A DNA stretch of 64,000 bases from Pseudomonadota bacterium (GCA_023422775.1 JAFAGM010000014.1:67356-131355); one strand, 5' to 3'; positions 8,378 through 16,825 are shown, counted from the first letter of the stretch. Notes: generated by a model from the letters alone, not told the origin. Numbers and translations are program-made.

Positions 8378-9643
8378 ATGCCAGCGTTGCTGCAGCCGGA
8401 ATTCGACGCGTGCCTTGCGCCTGCAACAGACCTTGTTTCCGTGGAACAGGCGCTTGCCATCGGCTTGTCCGAGGCGCGGCCTCTCGCCGAGACCGAACTG
8501 GTCGACCTTTCAGCCGTCGCAGGGCGGATCCTCGCACAGCCCATAAAGGCCGATGAGCCGCTGCCGCGGTTCGATTACAGCGCGATGGACGGCTATGCTG
8601 TCGATACGGACAGCTTGGGCGCAGAATTTCCAGCGCGGCTGAAGGTCGCCGGCAGCATCGCCGCATGTCGCACCGTCGGCAAGCCGGTGCTGCGCGACGG
8701 CAACGCCTTTCGTATCCTGACGGGTGCGTCGATTCCCGCCGGCGCCAACGCCGTCATTGCCCAGGAAGATGTGCGGAGGGAGGACGACTGGATCGTTGTC
8801 TTCCGTGCGCCACGAATCGGCGAGAATATTCGAAGACGCGGCGAGGACGTCAGGCCGGGCGACAGCCTGATAGAGACCGGCACGGAGATGGGACCGCTGC
8901 AAGCAGGCGTGGCCGCAGCCTGCGGCTATCCGGGCGTTCGTGTGTTCCGCAGGCTTCGCGTGGCAATATTTACGACTGGCTCGGAGCTTCGACAGCCGGG
9001 GGAAAACATCCAGCCGGGCGAGATCTACGATGCCAATCGCTTCATCCTGTTCGGCTTGCTCGCAAAGCCATGGATCGAGATCGTCGACCTCGGATGTATC
9101 GCCGACAGGCCATCGAAGTTGCGGAGCGCCTTCCAGTCGGCTGCGGCGAGCGCCGACGTAATCATCAGTGCCGGCGGCATATCTGTGGGCGACGAAGACC
9201 ACGTGATGGATTCGTTCGAGCGTTGCGGTGGCAAACCATTGGTCCGCAGGGTCGCGATCAAGCCGGGCAAGCCCCTGGTCCTCGGCAGAATGGCTAACTC
9301 GACTTATGTCGGCCTTCCCGGCAATCCGGGAGCGCTGTTCACAACGTTCAAGGTCATCGTCGATGAGATGCTCCGTGCCTGTGCCGGGATCAAGCGCACC
9401 GGTGATGGCGAGCGAACCGCGATTGCCGATTTTACCTGGAACGGGCGACCGGGCCGCACAACCTATCTGCCCGCTGTTCTTGCCGACAACGCCGGTGGCT
9501 TGCCATTGATCGAGCTATTGCCGGACTGCAATTCCGGCAAGCTGCATCAACTGAGCCGTGCCCGCGGATTCGTGGTCGTTGGACCGACGACGAAAGCCAT
9601 TATGCGCGGCGAGGAGGTTCGCTGGCAGCCTTTTGAGGGCTAG
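8378..9643 (+). CDS. moeA: molybdopterin molybdenumtransferase MoeA
   Basis: Inserts molybdate into adenylated molybdopterin to complete Mo cofactor. 421 residues. Visible motifs: FDYSAMDGYAVD near residue 66, GASIPAGANAVIAQE near 116, the substrate-binding GGISVGDEDHV near 267 and the LPGNPGA loop near 310. A GCGGAGGCG precedes the ATG. It is the last gene of the nar/Mo-cofactor run and probably a copy dedicated to nitrate reductase. Its 3' end abuts a transposase remnant on the opposite strand. Confidence 0.95.
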   Translation: MPALLQPEFDACLAPATDLVSVEQALAIGLSEARPLAETELVDLSAVAGRILAQPIKADEPLPRFDYSAMDGYAVDTDSLGAEFPARLKVAGSIAACRTVGKPVLRDGNAFRILTGASIPAGANAVIAQEDVRREDDWIVVFRAPRIGENIRRRGEDVRPGDSLIETGTEMGPLQAGVAAACGYPGVRVFRRLRVAIFTTGSELRQPGENIQPGEIYDANRFILFGLLAKPWIEIVDLGCIADRPSKLRSAFQSAAASADVIISAGGISVGDEDHVMDSFERCGGKPLVRRVAIKPGKPLVLGRMANSTYVGLPGNPGALFTTFKVIVDEMLRACAGIKRTGDGERTAIADFTWNGRPGRTTYLPAVLADNAGGLPLIELLPDCNSGKLHQLSRARGFVVVGPTTKAIMRGEEVRWQPFEG

Positions 9644-9655
9644 TACCCGGAATCC

Positions 9656-9859
9656 TAGCTGAGTGATACGGCTGCCTTTGAAGGGACGCTGACGGACCTT
9701 TTTCTTTGTCCAGACGAAGGGCTCCGCCTTGTCGTTATACGCCTTGATGCAGGCATCGATGTGCTGCTCGAGCTGTTTGAGGCTTGTGAATGAGGCGCCG
9801 CTCAACGACTGCCCTTGCAAGATCGAAAACCACACCTCGACCTGATTGAACCAGGACTC
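9656..9859 (-). mobile_element. IS630-type transposase C-terminal remnant
   Basis: Read on the minus strand, this stretch encodes SWFNQVEVWFSILQGQSLSG, then a segment ending KKKVRQRPFKGSRITQL, which I recognise as the C-terminal end of IS630-family (Tc1/mariner-like) transposases. Only about 67 codons remain. The frame breaks off upstream near 9860, and the normal stop after ITQL is gone, so the frame reads on into the moeA 3' end. No terminal repeats were identified. It marks an old insertion or deletion between the nar/Mo-cofactor operon and nirK. Confidence 0.75.
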
Positions 9860-10048
9860 ACTTCCCAGGAAAAGCGGGTACTAGTTTCGCCGCTACCGCC
9901 CGGCCACGATCCTGTCCGGATCATGAAAGGTGACATGCGATGCGGTGGCTGAAAATGTTGGGAATGCTGATGATTGCGGCTGAAATAGACGGTCAGACGA
10001 CGATCGCGATGAAAAACTGCATCAGCGTCTGCCACTGCGCGAACGTGG

Positions 10049-10375
10049 TCAATCAAACAAGATGGTGAGGAGGAGTGATGATTCTTCAACACCCGTCACA
10101 GAATGAATAGTCCCGCCCTCGAGATAGATCCATTGATGAGCAGCCAATTCCAGCACGCAATCGGTCAGTCCCAGTTTCACCCGACCTTCCAGGCAGTGCA
10201 GCGTGATGGCTCCTGCAACTTGATGATCCGCAATATTCGTTCCCGCATGGACGATCAATCTTACAGTTTCGAATGCCTTTGATTTCACGATAGCCGTCGT
10301 TTTCGCGTCCTTTAAGGCTTGCCCGAGCGGCTGCAGATTCACGATCTCTCCAGGCTCCGCGTGATGAATTGCCAT
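10049..10375 (-). CDS. small cupin-domain protein
   Basis: 108 residues forming one cupin barrel: HAGTNIADHQVAGAITLHCLEGRV (motif 1 region near residue 43) and LAAHQWIYLEGGTIHSVTG (motif 2 region near 78). Only some of the metal-binding residues are obvious, so catalysis is uncertain. A GAGGAT precedes ATG 10375. It lies 118 bases downstream of nirK on the same strand and could be its second gene. Such small cupins near denitrification genes are of unknown function. Confidence 0.8.
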   Translation of the reverse strand: MAIHHAEPGEIVNLQPLGQALKDAKTTAIVKSKAFETVRLIVHAGTNIADHQVAGAITLHCLEGRVKLGLTDCVLELAAHQWIYLEGGTIHSVTGVEESSLLLTILFD

Positions 10376-10493
10376 GCTTATCCTCGTTTGTTGACTTCCG
10401 CGCGACGATGCCTGCGCACCGGCACTGAATTGAATCGAACCAAGCCGGCGAATCGCAGTTTCGCTCTACTTTCGATTCGCGGGAGCGCGTTCT

Positions 10494-12662
10494 TTAGTGT
10501 CCTGACCCCGGCTCAACCATACCGTCGAAGATCTCGGTGTTTGGCGGGCCTTCGACATGCAGGATGCCGACGAGCCCGCGCTCGGCCCGCGCCAGCGCGT
10601 GATCGACAAGAGTGTAGTTGCCGGGAACGTCGACCTTGAACTCGGTGATGACCGCGCCGCCGGCCGGTACGGTTGCGGTCTGGATACCGCGCAGCGGCTC
10701 GCTGGTCACGCCCCCGAGATTGTAGACCTTGTCGAATATCTCTCCAATGACATGGAACGACGAGGTAAAGTTTGGGCCACCGACACCGAAGTAGATCCGG
10801 ACAGTCTCGCCCACCTTCGCCTGCATCGGATGGAATTTGGAGAGCGCGCCGACCGACCCGTTGAAGACGAAGTATTCCGGACGTTCGTTCAACAATTTTT
10901 CAACATTGAACTCCTGACTACCGTGTTGGCCGAACGCGCCATCGGTATAAATCTCTCCCTGCACCACATAGTACTCGCGATCGACCGGCGGCAGACCTCC
11001 TTCGGGCTCGACCAGAATGAGTCCATACATACCGTTGGCGATGTGATGGGCGACCATCGGCGTGGCGCAGTGATACACGAACAGGCCTGGTGTCAGCGCT
11101 TTGAACTTGAAACTCTTCTCCTCGCCGGGATTGGTCTGGGTCGACGCAGCGCCGCCCCCGGGACCGGTGGCGGCGTGAAAGTCGACCGAATGAAGCATCG
11201 AACTGCTTTCGGCGTTCTTGAGGTGCACGTCGACCGTGTCGCCCACGCGGACGCGCAGCATCGGACCCGGCACCTTGCCGTTGAAGGTCCAGTAGCCAAA
11301 CGTCGTGCCTTCCGCGAGGCGTGCTTCAAGCTCGACGGTGACGAGATCGACCCGGACGGTCTGCGGCCCTCTGTTGCCAACCGAAGGCGGAACTTCGGTT
11401 GGTTTCTGCGAAATATCGGCTTCAACCACGGTCTGCGGCTGCGGCTGCGCAGTAACCAGGAATTTGCCTTCCATGCCTGCCAGGCGGTGCCCCGGCACGC
11501 TGCAGTAGTAGAGATAGTCGCCGGCCTTGGAGGCAGCGAACGCGATGCTCGTGCTCGCGCCCTTTCCGACGATGTGCGAGGAGCTTCCTCCCGGCCCCTG
11601 CTCGGCAAAGACGATGTCGTGCTCGGCGCCTTCGCCGTTGATTAGGGTAATCTGAACGACCTGTCCTTCCGCAGCCGACAACAGAGGATTGACCTGACCG
11701 TCGATCGTGCCGCCGATACCGATGAATACCATGCGCCCCTCCGCGATTCCGGAGCGAAGCGTATAGCGTAACCCCGGCATATAGCTTGCTCCCGGCGCCG
11801 CTGAAGCCGATGACGTAGATGGCACCGCAGGTGCAGCGACTGGCGCAACTGCTGTCGGTTCTTTCTGCGCGTCCATTGTCGCCGGCGCCGGGGCTGCCGC
11901 AACCGGTGCGCCGCCGGACTTGGAATCGGCCGCGAGGAAGGCGATTACCGCGCTGCGTTCGCGCTCGGTCTTGAGTCCGGGGAACGGCATCTTGTTGCCC
12001 GGCACCACCTTCTGTGGATCGGTGAGATACGCGTCGAGCGTGGCGGCATCCCACGTCAAGTTGCTCGCCTTCATGGCCGACGAAAAGTTGTATCCGGGAG
12101 CGGCGGCGGCTTTCTTGCCAACTATTCCTGCGAGGGACGGTCCGAGTCCATTCTTTCCCGCATCGAGAGAGTGGCAGGCCTGGCACTTCCTGAACACCTG
12201 ATGGCCTGCCGCAGCGTCGCCGGCCGGTGCGGTGCGTGAAGCCGGGGCCGCAACGGATTGTCCTGCTGTCGGTGACGGCGGCGCATGATTGTGCACCATG
12301 GGCGCGACTGCCTGAATCTTCGGGGGGGCGGGCGCAGCGGTGTTGCTTGTCTTGTTTGTGTCGGAGCTTTCCTTGCTTGCCGCCTTGGTTTTTTCTTCCA
12401 TAAACGCCTTTGTCCGGGCAGGCGCGTCGGCGGTTTGCTTGCCGGCTGATGGAGATGTCATCGCCTTTGTTGCGCTGAGCGGAGGGGGCGATTTGGGAGC
12501 GTCATCCTGCTTGACGGATGCAACTTCGACGGGCTTGGACGGCTCGGGCTGCGGTTGGAACAATGCGGCGATGCCGATGCTTCCGGCGAGGAACGCCAAG
12601 CCAAGCACCAGAACCAGCCATTGTTGAAGCTTCTCCGCAAGCCATCGACCCATGATTGCCAT
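10494..12662 (-). CDS. nirK: copper nitrite reductase with N-terminal membrane anchor, cytochrome c and cupredoxin domains
   Basis: Reduces nitrite to nitric oxide in the periplasm. From ATG 12662, 722 residues: a membrane segment at about 11-30, a long Ala/Pro/Lys linker to about 150, a class I cytochrome c domain with CQACH at 160-164 and the axial Met in GNKMPFPG, a cupredoxin domain ending in YYCSVPGHRLAGM (around 387), then two NirK cupredoxin repeats from about 425. The NirK part keeps HSVDFH, YHC and HHIANGM (type 1 and type 2 copper), the catalytic His region SSFHVIG and VDHAL. An ATG 9 bases further in (12653) is also possible. The open frame extends 39 codons upstream of 12662 without an anchor signal, so the longer start was not used. 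The built-in electron donors suggest a self-wired enzyme. Confidence 0.93.
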   Translation of the reverse strand: MAIMGRWLAEKLQQWLVLVLGLAFLAGSIGIAALFQPQPEPSKPVEVASVKQDDAPKSPPPLSATKAMTSPSAGKQTADAPARTKAFMEEKTKAASKESSDTNKTSNTAAPAPPKIQAVAPMVHNHAPPSPTAGQSVAAPASRTAPAGDAAAGHQVFRKCQACHSLDAGKNGLGPSLAGIVGKKAAAAPGYNFSSAMKASNLTWDAATLDAYLTDPQKVVPGNKMPFPGLKTERERSAVIAFLAADSKSGGAPVAAAPAPATMDAQKEPTAVAPVAAPAVPSTSSASAAPGASYMPGLRYTLRSGIAEGRMVFIGIGGTIDGQVNPLLSAAEGQVVQITLINGEGAEHDIVFAEQGPGGSSSHIVGKGASTSIAFAASKAGDYLYYCSVPGHRLAGMEGKFLVTAQPQPQTVVEADISQKPTEVPPSVGNRGPQTVRVDLVTVELEARLAEGTTFGYWTFNGKVPGPMLRVRVGDTVDVHLKNAESSSMLHSVDFHAATGPGGGAASTQTNPGEEKSFKFKALTPGLFVYHCATPMVAHHIANGMYGLILVEPEGGLPPVDREYYVVQGEIYTDGAFGQHGSQEFNVEKLLNERPEYFVFNGSVGALSKFHPMQAKVGETVRIYFGVGGPNFTSSFHVIGEIFDKVYNLGGVTSEPLRGIQTATVPAGGAVITEFKVDVPGNYTLVDHALARAERGLVGILHVEGPPNTEIFDGMVEPGSGH

Positions 12663-13048
12663 TCCCGGTTTGATGCGTTGAGTCCAAATCAGACTAGGGC
12701 AGAATGACGCCTGTATCGAGGCATTTTGAGTACCCTTTGCATCTGGAGAGGCGCCACAACTGTTCCACGCCAAAGACATCTCGAAGAGCCAAGCCCGAAT
12801 CTATCATGGCGACCCTGGAAGCGACGACGCGAACCCGAAAGCGCTCCAACAGTAGCCGCGCTTGCCCGCCAGCGCTGTTCCAGGGTCTCGTCACAGGACA
12901 GGTTTTTACTGACTTGATAGTCAGATTTCGGTATTTTCGACGTGCGGAGTTCCACTCTACATCGTAAGCTTTGCCTGCCTGCCAGCCATCACCATTTCAA
13001 GTGGACGCAATGCTTGGCCGCTCGATTGCGGCCAGCAGGGAGCAGAAC
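12663..13048. other. nirK-sdhB intergenic region
   Basis: 386 bases between divergent nirK and sdhB. It holds the promoters of both. Several short open frames exist on both strands but none resembles a known protein. No clean FNR/NNR box (TTGAT-N4-ATCAA) was found: the closest text near nirK, TTGAGTCCAAATCAG at 12679-12693, has the wrong spacing. Confidence 0.6.
12909..12924. promoter_or_regulatory. perfect 6-bp inverted repeat upstream of sdhB
   Basis: CTGACT-TGAT-AGTCAG is a perfect inverted repeat with a 4-base centre, about 125 bases before the sdhB start and 247 bases before nirK. It has the size of a dimeric regulator operator and the centre reads TTGATA. Which protein, if any, binds is unknown. 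Confidence 0.35.
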
Positions 13049-13888
13049 ATGATCATCAAAAGCTCGGATCAATTGTCTCGCTTCAGCTGGCTCAAGCGCT
13101 TTCCCATTCCGCGCAACTTCAACGTCACGCCGGAATCGCGCATCGAGCCAGGGCGCACATGGCCTGCTCCCGCTGGTGCATCGCGAACGAAGGTCTTCGA
13201 CATCTATCGCTACGATTCCGTTTCCGGCGGCAATCCTCGTCTCGACAGGTTTCATGTCGACCTCGACGATTGCGGTCCGATGGTTCTCGATGCGCTGATC
13301 TGGATCAAGAACAAGGTGGATTCGACGCTCGCATTTCGCCGATCGTGCCGCGAAGGCGTCTGTGGCTCCTGCTCCATGACGATGGACGGCACCAATTGGC
13401 TGGCTTGCACGCGTTTTATTTCCGACATGGCGACACCGGCGACGATCTACCCACTCGCGAATATGAGGATCATCAAGGACCTCGTGCCGGACCAGACCCA
13501 CGTCTTCGCGCAGTATGTGGCGATCAAGCCGTGGCTTCGCTCACATTCGCCGGAACCCGAGAAGGAGCGGCTTCAATCTGTCGGGGAGCGCGGCCGGATC
13601 GACGGATATTATGAATGTATTCTTTGCTTCTGCTGCACCTCCGGTTGCCCAAGTCACTGGTGGAATGGAGATCGTTTTCTCGGGCCAGCGGTACTTCTTC
13701 AGGCGTGGCGCTGGCTGACCGATAGCCGCGACGACGCGAAACAAGAGCGGCTCGACGATCTTGAGGACCCGTTTCGGCTATACCGATGTCACACTATCCT
13801 TAATTGCACCCGGACCTGCCCGAAGGGACTGAATCCCGGCAAGGCGATCGCCGAAATCAAAAAGATGATCGTCGAACGCGAAGGCTGA
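13049..13888 (+). CDS. sdhB: succinate dehydrogenase iron-sulfur subunit SdhB
   Basis: Iron-sulfur subunit of complex II. 279 residues from ATG 13049, preceded by AGGGAG; upstream in-frame codons add 26 residues without homology. [2Fe-2S] motif CREGVCGSC near residue 98 with LACT downstream; [4Fe-4S] motif [13 protein letters not shown] near 191; [3Fe-4S] motif [14 protein letters not shown] near 250. It heads a B-C-D operon, an order unlike the common CDAB, and no sdhA flavoprotein gene is present in the window. It has a longer N-terminal extension (about 35 residues) than usual. Confidence 0.93.
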   Translation: MIIKSSDQLSRFSWLKRFPIPRNFNVTPESRIEPGRTWPAPAGASRTKVFDIYRYDSVSGGNPRLDRFHVDLDDCGPMVLDALIWIKNKVDSTLAFRRSCREGVCGSCSMTMDGTNWLACTRFISDMATPATIYPLANMRIIKDLVPDQTHVFAQYVAIKPWLRSHSPEPEKERLQSVGERGRIDGYYECILCFCCTSGCPSHWWNGDRFLGPAVLLQAWRWLTDSRDDAKQERLDDLEDPFRLYRCHTILNCTRTCPKGLNPGKAIAEIKKMIVEREG

Positions 13889-13890
13889 CC

Positions 13891-14316
13891 ATGCATATCA
13901 AGTCGATCGCTCCAGCAACGAAGGCGCCGCGGCCACGTCCGCTATCGCCCAATATCCAGATCTACCGGCCGCAGCTCACCTCGGTCCTGTCGATTGCCAA
14001 TCGCATCACCGGCATCCTCCTCAGCGTCGGCGCTGTTGGCCTGGTGATTTGGTTGAGCGCTGCTGCCGCCGGGCCTGGACCCTACGCTATCATCCAACAA
14101 GCGATCGGGTCATGGATCGGCCGCCTCGTGTTGTTGGGCTTCACCTTCGCCTTCTTCCTGCATCTGTGCGGCGGCGTTCGCCATCTTATCTGGGATACGG
14201 TCCACGGCTTCGAACTACGGTCGATCTATATTTCGGGATGGTCCGTGGTGGCGGCAGTCGTGCTGCTCACCGTCGCGGCTTGGGCGGCCGGTCTCTGCGT
14301 CGGCGGTTGGCTCTGA
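13891..14316 (+). CDS. sdhC: succinate dehydrogenase cytochrome b subunit SdhC
   Basis: Membrane anchor subunit that binds quinone and haem b with SdhD. 141 residues, three hydrophobic segments. The N-terminal PRPLSPNIQIYRPQLTSVLSI is the SdhC signature, and the second signature HLCGGVRHLIWD near residue 91 contains the likely haem-ligand histidine. It starts 2 bases after sdhB and overlaps sdhD in TGATG. Confidence 0.93.
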   Translation: MHIKSIAPATKAPRPRPLSPNIQIYRPQLTSVLSIANRITGILLSVGAVGLVIWLSAAAAGPGPYAIIQQAIGSWIGRLVLLGFTFAFFLHLCGGVRHLIWDTVHGFELRSIYISGWSVVAAVVLLTVAAWAAGLCVGGWL

Positions 14317-14705
14317 TGAACCGCGCCTTCTTCCGTTCTCCGCTAGGACGCGCCATTGGGCTGGGCTCGGCGAAAAGCGGCTCGCAGCACTGGCTGGTGC
14401 AACGGGTAACGGCGGTCGCGCTGGTGCCGCTAACGCTATGGTTCGTCGCGTCGATCATTGCCCATGCTGGCAGCGACTATCCGGTTTTCATCGCCTGGCT
14501 GAGGACGCCGTTCGCCGCGGGCGGCATGATCTTGTTGCTGATCGCTCTCTTTCACCACGCGGCACTGGGGCTTCAGGTGGTGATCGAGGATTACGTTCAC
14601 TCGTGCGTCAGATTTGCGGCGGTGATCGCGATTCAACTTTGCTGCTACGGTCTTGCCGTCACTGGAATCGTCGCCACCCTGCGCATCGCGTTTAGCGGCA
14701 AGTAG
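14316..14705 (+). CDS. sdhD: succinate dehydrogenase membrane anchor SdhD
   Basis: Second membrane anchor of complex II. 129 residues, three membrane segments, with SGSQHWLVQRVTAVALVPL near residue 20 and HHAALGLQVVIEDYVH near 84, which carries the haem-ligand His and quinone-site Asp-Tyr of the family. The ATG overlaps the sdhC stop. It is the last gene of this sdh group; decayed sequence follows. Confidence 0.92.
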   Translation: MNRAFFRSPLGRAIGLGSAKSGSQHWLVQRVTAVALVPLTLWFVASIIAHAGSDYPVFIAWLRTPFAAGGMILLLIALFHHAALGLQVVIEDYVHSCVRFAAVIAIQLCCYGLAVTGIVATLRIAFSGK

Positions 14706-14799
14706 AAGCGGCAGAGGTTAGTTGAGCCGTTTGCGGTAGGAATTCACGACTCTCTTCGCAACCTTCAAGCCCATTCCGCTATTTGCCGTCATGGCGGAC

Positions 14800-15142
14800 A
14801 AGGGATTTGCACACTCCGCAGCCGCTCGACGGCAACGAGTGGGAGGTCCTGTTCACGCCGGTCGAAACGAAACCAAAGCAGACCGTTGCGGCGGTTGATT
14901 GGGCCTTCGATGATTGGCCCGCGCTCGCGGTTCAGCTTCACAACCGCGACCTCGACCCGCCGGAACCCGGTCCGGATCTTGGCCGCGGTCGACAAGCTCG
15001 GTCCCGGCAAGACCTTGTCCGCACTGCTGCTGCGCGAGCCCGTATTCCTGTTCCATCACCTCGAGAAGCGCGGCTTTCGTGGCTCGGCGGCCTCATACCG
15101 GGCGGGACGAACTACGAACTCACGGTGAGGGCACGGACATGA
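14800..15142 (+). pseudogene. decayed DUF2249 gene with two compensating deletions
   Basis: Joining two frames gives a DUF2249 protein: NRDLDPPEP, then VRILAAVDKLGPGKTLSALL, then HHLEKRGF, then GGLIPGGTNYELTVRA. The frame shifts after 14968 (the text fits loss of two bases from an original CCCATGGTCCGG) and returns near 15080 (one base lost in CGTTGGCTC). The net loss is three bases, so the frame is restored but about 37 codons are garbled. DUF2249 genes are frequent near denitrification genes. An assembly error could mimic this. The start is not clear. Confidence 0.65.
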
Positions 15143-15183
15143 ATGAGGATTTGGCTGCCAGGATCAGGGAAGCTCTTCGGTAA
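15139..15183 (+). pseudogene. 14-codon stub resembling the start of a DUF59 (metal-sulfur assembly) gene
   Basis: ATG 15139 overlaps the stop of the DUF2249 remnant and encodes MNEDLAARIREALR before a stop inside a run of ten A at 15182-15191. The segment resembles the first residues of DUF59/MIP18-type cluster assembly proteins, whose genes can follow DUF2249 genes. Only the start survives. The identification is tentative because of the short length. Confidence 0.3.
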
Positions 15184-15298
15184 AAAAAAAAGTCTTACAA
15201 TCTTTGATTGCGCGCAGCGCCGTTGTTACAAGCCGCAGTGCATATGATAAAGTCACCCGGGGGGCGGAAGGTCGGGCCGTAAAAATAGGTACATCCTG

Positions 15299-15895
15299 AT
15301 GACGGACGACGAGGTCCAATCCGCGAACGCAAGCCACCAGGCAAGCGCTATAGATACGATTGTGCTCGGATTTGCGGCTGACCCGATGACGCGGTGGGTT
15401 TGGCCCGACTCATCCGAATACCTCAGAATGATGCCTCGATTCGTCAAAGCCTTCGGCGGCCCGGCCTTCGAACATGGCACGGCCTACATCACTGAAGGGG
15501 TTCGCGCCGCCGCCCTGTGGCTACCGCCCGGCGTAGAGCCCGATCATGCGGCGATGGGCGCGCTCATGGAGGAATCCCTCCGTCCCGACATCGCCGAGGA
15601 CCTTGGTGCTATCGTGAAGAGCATGGCCGAACATCATCCCGGCGAGCCGCATTGGTATCTGCCGCTGATTGCCGCCGACCCGAAATGGGTCGGGCAAGGT
15701 CTAGGCGCACTGCTGATGAAACACTCACTCCGACGATGCGACGAGGAGGGCATCCCGGCCTACCTTGAAAGCTCGAATCCGCGTAACATTTCTCTTTACG
15801 AGCGCCTCGGCTTCAGCATTGTCGGTAAGATGCAGCGCGGCTCCTCTCCGGTGTTGACGCCAATGCTGCGACCCCCGACCTCTCAACCAGATTAG
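15299..15895 (+). CDS. GNAT-family N-acetyltransferase
   Basis: Acetyl-CoA dependent transferase of unknown substrate. 198 residues; the acetyl-CoA binding region WYLPLIAADPKWVGQGLGALL (about residues 118-138) and the following ESSNPRNISLYERLGF are typical of the GNAT fold. It stands alone between the sdh-linked remnants and the small gene at 16086. Substrate cannot be told from sequence. Confidence 0.88.
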   Translation: MTDDEVQSANASHQASAIDTIVLGFAADPMTRWVWPDSSEYLRMMPRFVKAFGGPAFEHGTAYITEGVRAAALWLPPGVEPDHAAMGALMEESLRPDIAEDLGAIVKSMAEHHPGEPHWYLPLIAADPKWVGQGLGALLMKHSLRRCDEEGIPAYLESSNPRNISLYERLGFSIVGKMQRGSSPVLTPMLRPPTSQPD

Positions 15896-16085
15896 GGATG
15901 GCGGCCGGCCGTTTTGCCAAGTTTCGAGCCATTCAAATTGCCGAACACGCGCAATGGCTTGATGGCGGCTAAATGCGAGCGTATCGGTTCCTGGCGTAGG
16001 CCGACTGCGCAGAGTTCACTGCTCCGAGCGCATTGTGGCCTCCGCGAACATGCGCCATGCGCGAACGGGAAAGAGGACGCGAGCC

Positions 16086-16391
16086 ATGCAGCCAGATCCT
16101 GACAGCGAATCTGCCGGCGCGGAGATGCATCGCTCCATCATGATGGCGTTCTGCGATGTGCTTCGTGCCACCCAGCTCCCGCCCATGACGGTGATGAGTC
16201 TCGCCGCGTCCGCGCTCGGAGCCGTCTACAGGGAAGTCGCCGACCAGCATCGCTCCGATGACGGTTGTCCCTGCGGTTGGGAGCCAAATCTGCGTGCGGA
16301 TGTCGAAGCCCTGCAGGCAGCGCTGGCAGCGACAACTCAATCTGCACCGTCTGTTGACTTGCGCGTCATGCTGGCTGTCGGCCGTGCATGA
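16086..16391 (+). CDS. hypothetical small protein
   Basis: 101 residues, not recognised. ATG 16086 has GAAAGAGGA upstream at ribosome-site distance. It is helical, with MMAFCDVLRATQLPPMTVMSL in the first half and CPCGW near residue 58. The codon pattern and the composition fit a real protein better than the overlapping minus-strand frame at 15969-16475. No functional link to the neighbours is visible. Confidence 0.55.
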   Translation: MQPDPDSESAGAEMHRSIMMAFCDVLRATQLPPMTVMSLAASALGAVYREVADQHRSDDGCPCGWEPNLRADVEALQAALAATTQSAPSVDLRVMLAVGRA

Positions 16392-16825
16392 GCCGTGACG
16401 CACGATCCGGTCGACCTCTCGCATAGCGGCCGGGCGCCGTAGATTCCGCTGCGCCCTTCGGAAATCGTTGTTCACGATCGGCGATCGCCAAGCGAAGCAT
16501 CAACGCATTCCTGAAGCCGGATCGCAATCTCATGCGATCATTGGCTCCGCCGATTTTGAGCGCTTCTAATTTCGTCTGCTGCAGCAGCATAAGTGCTGTC
16601 ACGGCGCGTAGAACAGGCGCAAGTGCCCAGTACCCATATGGCCGCCACGGAGAAATAGTGCGGTTTACGGTGGGAAAAACATCGTCGTCAAACGTCTTAA
16701 CTTTCGGAGGTGCCGGCAGTGCCGCGGCCGGTTTTGACGGGAACGTTCGTGCGACAGCAGACCGTGCATGGCGGGGGACCTGTCTCATGACGTGAGCCGG
16801 CGCACGACGATGAAGGATTGAAGCG
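16392..16825. other. intergenic region upstream of exbB
   Basis: 434 bases without a supported gene. Open frames on both strands (for example minus 16366-16788) resemble nothing known. It contains the ECF-type promoter candidate at 16671-16700. Around 16556-16572 the text TTTTGAGCGCTTCTAAT has one good TTCTAA half-site of a rhizobial Irr (ICE) box, but the other half is poor. Confidence 0.5.
16671..16700 (+). promoter_or_regulatory. candidate ECF sigma promoter of exbB-exbD-tonB
   Basis: TGGGAAAAA and CGTCTTAA lie 13 bases apart. The same arrangement, TGAAAAAAA-N13-CGTCTTTA, precedes the receptor gene at 21297-21326. An A-rich -35 element with CGTC at -10 is what ECF sigma factors of the iron-starvation group tend to use. 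The exbB start is 126 bases downstream. Confidence 0.5.

Noticed and set aside
12679..12693. possible FNR/NNR box TTGAGTCCAAATCAG before nirK
   Set aside because: Half-sites are off consensus and the spacer is five bases instead of four.
12694..12967. short open frames on both strands between nirK and sdhB
   Set aside because: No recognisable domain; they conflict with each other and with the expected promoter region.
15969..16475. 168-residue minus-strand frame opposite the small gene at 16086
   Set aside because: Arg/His-rich antisense composition; the plus-strand frame has a ribosome site and more protein-like text.
16366..16788. 140-residue open frame on the minus strand upstream of exbB
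   Set aside because: No family resemblance, no ribosome site, and it covers the candidate exbB promoter.
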